A stretch of DNA of 38,186 nt. Source: Planctomycetota bacterium (lineage in GTDB: Bacteria; Planctomycetota; PUPC01; DSUN01). A program made the position numbers and the translations under genes. The notes under the pieces are model-generated. The model saw nothing but the letters and a program-made list of their open reading frames with translations, did not search any database and was not told the DNA's origin. Location: the NCBI GenBank assembly GCA_035384565.1, contig DAOOIT010000057.1, positions 1 through 38,186 of the forward strand. Reading direction: 5' to 3'. Below are positions 32,220 to 38,186 of the stretch, one piece after another (within the stretch, counting starts at the first letter, position 1; each line of letters opens with the position of its first letter).

Positions 32220-33812
32220 ATGGACGCAAGACAGGCGATGCTGACGGTCCTGCTCGCCGCTATGTTAGGAGCACCAGCCATGGGAGCTTCGTCGCTCGAC
32301 GACCTGCTGCGGTTGCGCGACGGGCGCAGCCGGCGGGTGTCGTCCACCGCCAAGCTGCCGGATGGACGCCCCGACCCGAACAGCAATGCCGATAACGTCA
32401 CTGTGCCGCCGGGCCGGACACACGTCCTGGCCGACCTGAAAGGGCCGGGCATCGTGACGCACCTCTGGATGACCTTCCTCGGCCCCGAGCCACACCCCTG
32501 GGCACCCGACGGCGCGGCCAACCACCGCGAAATGGTGCTTCGCGTCTTCTGGGACGGCCGCAAGGAGCCCGCCGTCGAAGCGCCCGTAGGCGACTTCTTC
32601 GCCGCGCCGTTCGGCCAGCGGATGGCGGTGAACAGCCTGCCCGTGGCCATCGAGGGCGGCGCATCCTACAACTGCTTCTGGCCCATGCCCTTCGCAAAGT
32701 CGGCCCGCATCGAGGTCGAGAACGACGGCGACAAGGCCATCGCACTCCTCTACCACAATGTGGACTGGGTTCAGAAGGAGAGCCTGCCGCCGGACACCCC
32801 CTACTTCCACGCCCAGTACCGCCAGGACTATCCGCTGAAGGAGGGCGGCGGCGACTACCTCATCCTCGAGACCGAGGGCCGCGGCCACTACGTGGGCACC
32901 GTGCTCGGCGTGCGCTCGCGCAGCCCAGGCTGGTTCGGCGAGGGCGACGAGAAAATCGCCATTGACGACGACGCGGAGCCGACCGTGTGGGGCACGGGCA
33001 CCGAGGACTACTTCCTGTGCGCCTGGGGGCTGCGGACGTGCAGCTTCCCCTATTTCGGCGTGCCCTACACCGACGGAGGCCACGTGCTGGGCGGCAGAAC
33101 CTGCGCCTACCGCTGGCACATTGCCGACCCCATCGTGTTCCAGAAGAAAATCCGCGTCGCCATCGAGCGGATGGGCTGGATCTCGGTGGACGAGAACCCG
33201 AAGCGCGAGAGCACGAGCTGGAACGAGCGGCAGGACGACTACTCGAGCGTGGCCTTCTGGTATCAACTGGGCGAGCCCAGGCGGTTCGCCAAGGTGCCGC
33301 CCTGCGCCGAGCGACGCCTGCCCGAGATTGACATCGTGGTCCACGGCCGCAGCTTCACCGATGCGAAGTACCACGGGGCAGGCGGGGCGATTGTTCAGAA
33401 GGGCGGTTGGTGGACCGACTACGCGCAGCTCCTCTACCAGCCGCCGTCGGCGAAAGACGCCTGGGTCGAGATTCCCTTCGAGGCCAAGCGCCGCGAGCCG
33501 AGGCGACTCGTCCTCAAGCTCACCACCTCGTACGACTTCGGCATCTACGAGGCCTACCTCGACGGCGTGAGGATCGGGGAGCGGCTCGACCTCTACAGTT
33601 CCGACATCCAGGTGCGCGAGTTCCCGCTGCTCGATCTGTGGCTCGACGCCGGCCCGCACAAGCTGCGGCTGGTCTGCGTCGGCAAGCGCGACGTCTCGAC
33701 CGGCTACTGGCTCGGCCTCGACTCGCTGCGCCTGCGCGAGCGCCGCCCGCGCGTCGAACGCTACGGTCACGACAAGGAGGCCGACTGGCGGAAGAACCTC
33801 GTGCTGTACTGA
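32220..33812 (+). CDS. Secreted DUF2961 protein (GH172-type)
   Basis: 530 residues from ATG 32220 with GGAG 8 bases upstream. A signal peptide (cut near AMGA-SS, about residue 23) is followed by a DUF2961 double jelly-roll. Typical runs are ADLKGPGIVTHLWMTF, VGDFFAAPFGQ, NCFWPMPFAKSARIEVEN, VWGTGTEDYF and the C-terminal YLDG-x-R-I-G-E. DUF2961 is now glycoside hydrolase family 172, with members acting on fructofuranosyl and arabinofuranosyl linkages. The conserved Glu in GTGTEDYF is present. It fits the other secreted glycan-degrading proteins here. Confidence 0.88.
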   Translation: MDARQAMLTVLLAAMLGAPAMGASSLDDLLRLRDGRSRRVSSTAKLPDGRPDPNSNADNVTVPPGRTHVLADLKGPGIVTHLWMTFLGPEPHPWAPDGAANHREMVLRVFWDGRKEPAVEAPVGDFFAAPFGQRMAVNSLPVAIEGGASYNCFWPMPFAKSARIEVENDGDKAIALLYHNVDWVQKESLPPDTPYFHAQYRQDYPLKEGGGDYLILETEGRGHYVGTVLGVRSRSPGWFGEGDEKIAIDDDAEPTVWGTGTEDYFLCAWGLRTCSFPYFGVPYTDGGHVLGGRTCAYRWHIADPIVFQKKIRVAIERMGWISVDENPKRESTSWNERQDDYSSVAFWYQLGEPRRFAKVPPCAERRLPEIDIVVHGRSFTDAKYHGAGGAIVQKGGWWTDYAQLLYQPPSAKDAWVEIPFEAKRREPRRLVLKLTTSYDFGIYEAYLDGVRIGERLDLYSSDIQVREFPLLDLWLDAGPHKLRLVCVGKRDVSTGYWLGLDSLRLRERRPRVERYGHDKEADWRKNLVLY

Positions 33813-33847
33813 GGGAGGCGTCTTTTCAATAGGACTCATTCGGACTC

Positions 33848-34672
33848 ATGGGACTCACCGATGCGCACACGCAGCCGATGACCGGGATCATCGACTTCCA
33901 CACCCACGCCTTCCCCGACGGGCTGGCCGAACGGGCCATTGCCACGCTCGAGGCCCAGCCGGGCAACGCCAAGGCCGTGCTCAACGGCACGATCGGCGCG
34001 CTCCTGCGTTCGATGGACGAGGCGGGCATCGCCGCCTCCGTCGTCGCCTGCATCGCCACCAAGCCCGAGCAGTTCCCCTCGATCCTCAAGTGGTGCAAGG
34101 CCATTGCCTCCGACCGCATCGTCCCGTTCCCCTCGTTCCACCCCTTCGACCCCGAGGCCCTGGCCCGCATAGACGCCGTCCGCGAAGCGGGGCTGAAGGG
34201 CATCAAGCTCCACCCCTACTACCAGGGCTTCGAGATGGATGACCCGCGCCTGCTGCCGATCTACGAGCGGCTCCAGGACAGCGGCCTCCTCCACCTGAGC
34301 CACACGGGTTTCGACACCGCCTTCCCCCGCATCCGCAAGTGCGACGCCGTGCGTGTGCTGCGCCTGCTCGACCGCTTTCCGCGCCTCCGCCTTGTCACCT
34401 CGCACATGGGCGGCTGGATGGACTGGGCCGAGAGCCGCAAGCACCTCGTCGGCCGGCCCATCTACATGGAAATCTCGTACTCGATGGAGTTCATGGCCGA
34501 CGCGGAGGCCCGCGAGATCCTCCTCAGCCATCCGAAGGAGTACCTCCTGTTCGGCACCGACTCACCCTGGTCGGGCCAGAAGGCCGCGGTCGAGCGCGTC
34601 CTGAGCCTCGGCCTCGGCCCCGAGCGCGAGGCCGCGCTGCTGTGGGAGAACGCTCGGCGGCTCTTGGAGTGA
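33848..34672 (+). CDS. Metal-dependent amidohydrolase (amidohydrolase_2/ACMSD-like)
   Basis: 274 residues. A TIM-barrel hydrolase or decarboxylase with DFHTH (16-20) for metal binding, LKGIKLHPYYQGF, LLHLSHTG, VTSHMGGWMDW and LFGTDSPW supplying the later metal ligands. ATG 33848 lacks a good ribosome binding site; ATG 33878 just before the first strand is an alternative. The start area is a triple GGACTCA microrepeat (33835-33856). It lies 35 bases after the DUF2961 gene and 5 before the next gene, so the three are likely one operon. Substrate unknown. Confidence 0.85.
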   Translation: MGLTDAHTQPMTGIIDFHTHAFPDGLAERAIATLEAQPGNAKAVLNGTIGALLRSMDEAGIAASVVACIATKPEQFPSILKWCKAIASDRIVPFPSFHPFDPEALARIDAVREAGLKGIKLHPYYQGFEMDDPRLLPIYERLQDSGLLHLSHTGFDTAFPRIRKCDAVRVLRLLDRFPRLRLVTSHMGGWMDWAESRKHLVGRPIYMEISYSMEFMADAEAREILLSHPKEYLLFGTDSPWSGQKAAVERVLSLGLGPEREAALLWENARRLLE

Positions 34673-34677
34673 ACTGC

Positions 34678-35073
34678 ATGCCCAAACGGAGGAAGCCGCG
34701 CGTCAGTCGCCTGTGGCGTGGGGTCAAGGCGGCTCAGCCTGGCGACCCCATGAAGCGCATGATGCAGGAGCACGAAGACGTGCTCCAAAACATCGAGTTC
34801 GTCCTCGTCGCGGCCCACCGCGCTGACTACGGCGTGGACGATCATGTCGCGATCGAGGCCCTGCACGCCGCGATCAAGGGCCTGTCTCCCTCTGACCCGC
34901 GGGCGCAGCGGCTGGTCAAGCGCCTCGCGGAAATGCGCGCGGAGAGGGCCGACATCGGGGACAAGGTGTGGCGGGACGCCTTGAGCGTGGTGTTGCACTC
35001 GGCCAGACGCCACTCAGATGGGAGGCCCGGCTCGACGGGCTACCTGGACTTCGCCGCGGGGTTCATCCTCTGA
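34678..35073 (+). CDS. Conserved-looking hypothetical protein, function unknown
   Basis: 131 residues from ATG 34678 with GGAG 8 bases upstream, 5 bases after the amidohydrolase. A basic N-terminus (MPKRRKPRVSRLWRG) leads to a helical region MKRMMQEHEDVLQNIEFVLVAAHRAD, then a regular helical C-terminal half (AIEALHAAIKGL, RLVKRLAEMRAE). It has no signal peptide or membrane segment, so it should be cytoplasmic. No family is recognised. Confidence 0.6.
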   Translation: MPKRRKPRVSRLWRGVKAAQPGDPMKRMMQEHEDVLQNIEFVLVAAHRADYGVDDHVAIEALHAAIKGLSPSDPRAQRLVKRLAEMRAERADIGDKVWRDALSVVLHSARRHSDGRPGSTGYLDFAAGFIL

Positions 35074-35085
35074 CCGCGCTCGCCC

Positions 35086-35937
35086 TCATCGCTTGATGGG
35101 CTCGGTCTGTGGATGCACTCTCAGCAGGTCATCGCTGAGCACCGTCGGGCACCAGTGCTTCTCGATGAACTCGACGACCAGCTCGGTGCCCTTGTCGTGC
35201 GGCACGTGGGGCGGGCGCTTGGGGTTGTACATCGTGTCGGTGAGATCACGCACGAGGACGCACGGCACGCCCCAGCGGGTCATCTGCTTGATGGCGAACG
35301 AACGGTGCAGCACGCACATGTTGGTGTGGACGCCGAAGATCAGGAGGGTCTTGATGCCGCGCTGCTGAAGGAGGCTGTAGACCTCGCCGCCCTTGTCGGT
35401 CACGGCGTCGGGCTCGGCGATCTCGATGGCGGGGTGCTCGCTCTTCCAGGCGCCGTAGACGCGGCAGGGCGGGTCCTCGGTGCAGCCCTGGTCACTGGCG
35501 TCAATGGGCAGCGGCGGGTCGGGCAGCTTCTTCGGCTCGGGCAGCTTCACGGGCGGCGCCGCCTGGGCGCGCTGGCGCTGCGGCGTGCCCTCGTAGAACT
35601 TCATCGTGTCGCTGGGCGCGTGGATGATCAGCACGCCCTTCGAGCGGAGGAACTTCACGACCTCGGCCATGCGCGGCAGCAGCTTGGCCAGGCGCTCGTT
35701 CGCCCCCTGGCACCAATGCTTGTCCCACACGTCGCACAGCAGCAGCGCCGTTTCGGCGGGGGCGAGGTCCTTGGGTGCGACGACCTCTTTCCATTGCCCG
35801 CTGCCGGCCGGCTCTTCGACGCGGGTGCGCAGGTTCAGCCGCAGCACCTCATGCTTGCTATCCATCTTCGCTTCTCCTGCCGTGACCATGCCAAGTGCTC
35901 CTGAAAGGCAGATCAACACCGCCAACCATCGGGCCAT
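35086..35937 (-). CDS. Secreted isochorismatase-like cysteine hydrolase
   Basis: 283 residues. ATG 35937 has GAGGA 8 bases upstream; a GTG at 35952 is possible. A signal peptide (1 to about 22, cut near VTAG-EA) is unusual for this mostly cytoplasmic family. The hydrolase core has the Asp in LLLCDVWDKHW and the nucleophile Cys in FGVHTNMCVL, with the cis-peptide region just before it. A Pro-rich insert (APPVKLPEPKKLPDPPLP) separates them. The family hydrolyses amides and vinyl ethers such as nicotinamide and isochorismate. It converges with the hypothetical gene at 35073. Confidence 0.85.
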   Translation of the reverse strand: MARWLAVLICLSGALGMVTAGEAKMDSKHEVLRLNLRTRVEEPAGSGQWKEVVAPKDLAPAETALLLCDVWDKHWCQGANERLAKLLPRMAEVVKFLRSKGVLIIHAPSDTMKFYEGTPQRQRAQAAPPVKLPEPKKLPDPPLPIDASDQGCTEDPPCRVYGAWKSEHPAIEIAEPDAVTDKGGEVYSLLQQRGIKTLLIFGVHTNMCVLHRSFAIKQMTRWGVPCVLVRDLTDTMYNPKRPPHVPHDKGTELVVEFIEKHWCPTVLSDDLLRVHPQTEPIKR

Positions 35938-35965
35938 CTTGTGCTTCCTCACATGAGGTTGCGAC

Positions 35966-36045
35966 GTTACCCTCCCGAACGCATTGGAACGTTCGGGAGG
36001 GCGCTTGCTCCCGTCCCTCCCGAAGGCTTCAATACCTTCGGGGGG
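35966..36045. repeat. Dispersed palindrome, head-to-head pair (copies 2 and 3)
   Basis: Copy 2: GTTA + CCCTCCCGAACG, loop CATTGGAA, CGTTCGGGAGGG (to 36001). Copy 3, inverted, is CCCTCCCGAAGG (36015-36026), loop CTTCAATA, CCTTCGGGGGG. Both match the element at 12537. The pair lies between the divergent isochorismatase-like and heparinase-like genes. Confidence 0.7.
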
Positions 36046-36055
36046 CTAATCCTGC

Positions 36056-36083
36056 TTGTGCCCGTCCCCATGCCCGTTATAAT
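36056..36083 (+). promoter_or_regulatory. Promoter of the heparinase-like gene
   Basis: TTGTGC, 16 bp, perfect TATAAT (36078-36083), about 30 bases before the AGGAGG site of ATG 36121. Confidence 0.5.
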
Positions 36084-36120
36084 ATGGGGGCGCGCCCCGC
36101 AACGCAAGGAGGCGACGGCC

Positions 36121-38186
36121 ATGAATCCGGTCGCAATCCTGGGCATCATGATAGTGGCGGCCTCCGCGGAGGATTGGAGGGTCCCGCCCATCGCGCTGCC
36201 GAAGACCCTCAAGCACCCCGTCATCGCGGCCACGCCCGAGGAGCTGAGCCGCCTGCGGGCCGCGCTCAAGGCCGCCGGGCCGGCTCACGACGCCGTGGCC
36301 GGCGTTGTGCGGCAGGCCGACGCCGCACTCGCCAACCCCATCGCCTTCCCGCCGCGCGGCGGACAGCACAACCAGTGGTACCAGTGCGACAAGTGTCAGC
36401 TCGCGCTGAAGACGCTCGACGACACCCACCACGAGTGCCCCCGCTGCAAGACGGTCTACTCGGGCGAGCCGTACGACGATGTGGTCTACGAGCACCAGCA
36501 TTACGCCAACATCCGCAATGCCTCCAACGCCGCGTGGGCCTATGCCCTCACCGGCGAGAAGCGCTACGCCGACTTCGCCGCGAAGGTGCTCCTCGGCTAC
36601 GCCGAGCGCTATCTCCAATACCCCTATCACTCGGCCAGCCGCAGCCCAAGCCCCTGGACCATCATCTCGGGCGGCCGCCTCTTCGAGCAGACCCTCAACG
36701 AGGCCGCCAGCCTGGCCTCCGACATCGCGCCCGCCTGTGACCTCATCTGGGATGCCCTGTCCGACGCCGACCGTGCGGCCATCCGCGACGGCCTTCTCAT
36801 CCCCATGCTCAAGAACATGGACAAGCACAAGGCGGGCAAGGGCAACTGGCAGACCTGGCACAACGCCGGCATGATCGCCGGCGGCGCCGTCCTTGGCGAT
36901 CTCGCCTGGGTCGAGAAGGCCATCGCCCAGCCCCACAACGGCTTCGTCGAGCAGATGAAGGTCTCCGTCTCCGACGAGGGGATGTGGTATGAGAACAGTT
37001 GGGGCTATCACTTCTACACCCTCCACGCCATGACCTCATCGCCGAGTACGCCCGCCGCCTGGGCATTGACCTGTGGAGCCACCCCACGCTTCGCAAGATG
37101 TACACCCTGCCCGTCCACTACACGATGCCCGACGGCTCACTGCCCCGCTGGGGCGACGACGTGCACGCCTCGGCCCGCGGCGCCGGCTGGCTCATGGAGT
37201 ACGCGTACGCGGCCACCAAGGACCCTGATCTCCTGCCCCTCCTCGCGCAGTCCCCCACCTGGCAATCCGTGATGCTCGCCCGCGACCCGAGCACAAAGGC
37301 CGAGCCGCCTCTCCTCACCAGCAAGGTCTTCCCCAGTGCGGGGCACGCCATCCTGAGAACCAAGGGCGAAGCCGGCCTCGCCGCCGCCCTCACCTTCGGA
37401 CCCTATGGCGGTTACCACGGCCACCTCGACAAGCTCTCCTTCGTCCTCTTCGGCCACAGGGAGGAACTGGGCGTGGACCCCGGCCGCGCCGCCTCCCAGG
37501 CCTATCGCCTGCCCATTCATCGCAACTGGTACAAGCCCACCCTCAGCCACAACGCCGTCCTCGTGGACAAGCAGCCGCAGCGGCCCGCCGAGGGCAAGCT
37601 CGAGCTCTTCACCGCCAACGACGAATACGCCGCCGTCGCGGCCAGTTGCGACACCGCCTATCCAGGCGTCACCCACAAGCGCCTCCTCGTTCTCACACCA
37701 ACTTACCTGCTCATCCTCGACCAACTTGCCTCCGACAAGCCGCGCCGCTTCGACTGGGTGTACCATAACCGCGCCACGGCCATCGAGTGCGATGCCGCCA
37801 AGGAGCCAGGTAAAGCCCCCGACGGGTTCCTCGGCATGGAATACGTCCAGAACATCCGCGCCGGCGCCACCGACGGCTCCATCCGCGCTCAGTTCCCCGG
37901 CAAGACCGTCACCACCCATCTCACAATGGCCGCTGCTCCTGGCGCCGAGGTCCTCGTTGGGGATGGCCCGTGCGCCTCAGTTCTCGACCGCGTCCCCATG
38001 ATCGCCGTCACGCAGCAGGGCGCTTCGGCCATGTTCGCCGCCGTCATCGAGCCCGTCCTCAGCGGCCGCAAGCCGGGCGTCACGACCGTCGAACTCGCCG
38101 GCACCGTCGTCACAGTCCGCAGGGGCGACTCAGTTGACCAAGCCACCTTATCCCCTGCCAACGGACTCACCGTCGCCGTCGGCGGC
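36121..38186 (+). pseudogene. Secreted heparinase II/III-like polysaccharide lyase, one frameshift, cut by window edge
   Basis: ATG 36121 has GGAGG 8 bases upstream. A short signal peptide leads to an (alpha/alpha) toroid domain with YEHQHYANIRNASNAAWAYALTG and NWQTWHNAGMIAGGAVLGD. A Cys4 zinc-ribbon-like insert is at Cys89, 92, 106 and 109 (C-x2-C-x13-C-x2-C). The frame breaks near 37035: one missing C in ACCTCATC restores LIAEYARRLGIDLWSHPTLRKMY. The heparinase II/III beta-domain then follows with GPYGGYHGHLDKLSFVLFG and LSHNAVLVDKQPQ, open to the window end. Such lyases cut uronate-containing polysaccharides by beta-elimination. The break could be an assembly error; the protein is otherwise intact. 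Confidence 0.82.

Noticed and set aside
1..38186. tRNA, rRNA or riboswitch genes
   Set aside because: No cloverleaf, rRNA or known riboswitch core was recognised by eye; covariance-model searches were not possible.

Overview
High-GC bacterial DNA, most likely an uncultured member of Planctomycetota or a nearby phylum such as Verrucomicrobiota, Lentisphaerota or Hydrogenedentota. This is inferred from family content: an EpsI-type exosortase locus with a PEP-CTERM protein, an HzsA-like dihaem protein, DUF4091, DUF2961/GH172 and heparinase II/III-like secreted enzymes, and Gfo/Idh/MocA oxidoreductases. Nothing in the window is a direct taxonomic marker. Several frames look broken by one missing base, which fits a metagenome assembly.

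Layout. (1) 1-3220: surface-sugar nucleotide genes. A nucleotide-sugar dehydrogenase runs off the left edge on the minus strand. It is divergent from a GmhA-like isomerase overlapping a sugar-1-phosphate nucleotidyltransferase. (2) 3217-5530: three Rrf2-type regulators in tandem, the middle one with a four-cysteine cluster, then a small winged-helix-like gene on the minus strand. (3) 5962-14487: the export/sorting locus. A 1496-residue TPR protein is divergent from an operon of a stand-alone NusG-type KOW protein, an exosortase with its Cys/Arg/His triad, and an EpsI protein. After these come a secreted protein of unknown function and a PEP-CTERM protein that is the obvious exosortase substrate. 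(4) 14488-20466: a MITE, a truncated DUF433 gene, a frameshifted DUF4091 protein, a LAB-N/GT2/DUF6584-like operon, and an 82-bp hairpin tandem repeat. (5) 20467-27734: HzsA-like dihaem protein, a PurF-like protein lacking the glutaminase catalytic residues, a small membrane protein, a second MITE with an 11-bp target duplication, and a membrane-fused spermidine synthase homologue. (6) 27867-38186: carbohydrate-use genes: aldolase, Gfo/Idh/MocA oxidoreductase, secreted transglutaminase-like protein, DUF2961/GH172 protein, amidohydrolase, isochorismatase-like protein, and a frameshifted heparinase II/III-like protein that runs off the right edge.

Most notable: three plus-strand promoters in regions 2 and 3 share one architecture, TTGACA, a 16-bp spacer, a -10 box, then a TGGA(C/G)C-N5-GGTCTG imperfect palindrome 10-13 bp further on. 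They precede the first Rrf2 gene, the KOW-exosortase-EpsI operon and the unknown secreted protein. The copy before the KOW gene also overlaps the opposing TPR-gene promoter. This suggests a small regulon linking the Rrf2-like regulators and a KOW antitermination-like protein to exosortase-dependent surface assembly. The window is also rich in palindromic mobile or repetitive DNA, some of it inserted in frame inside coding sequences.
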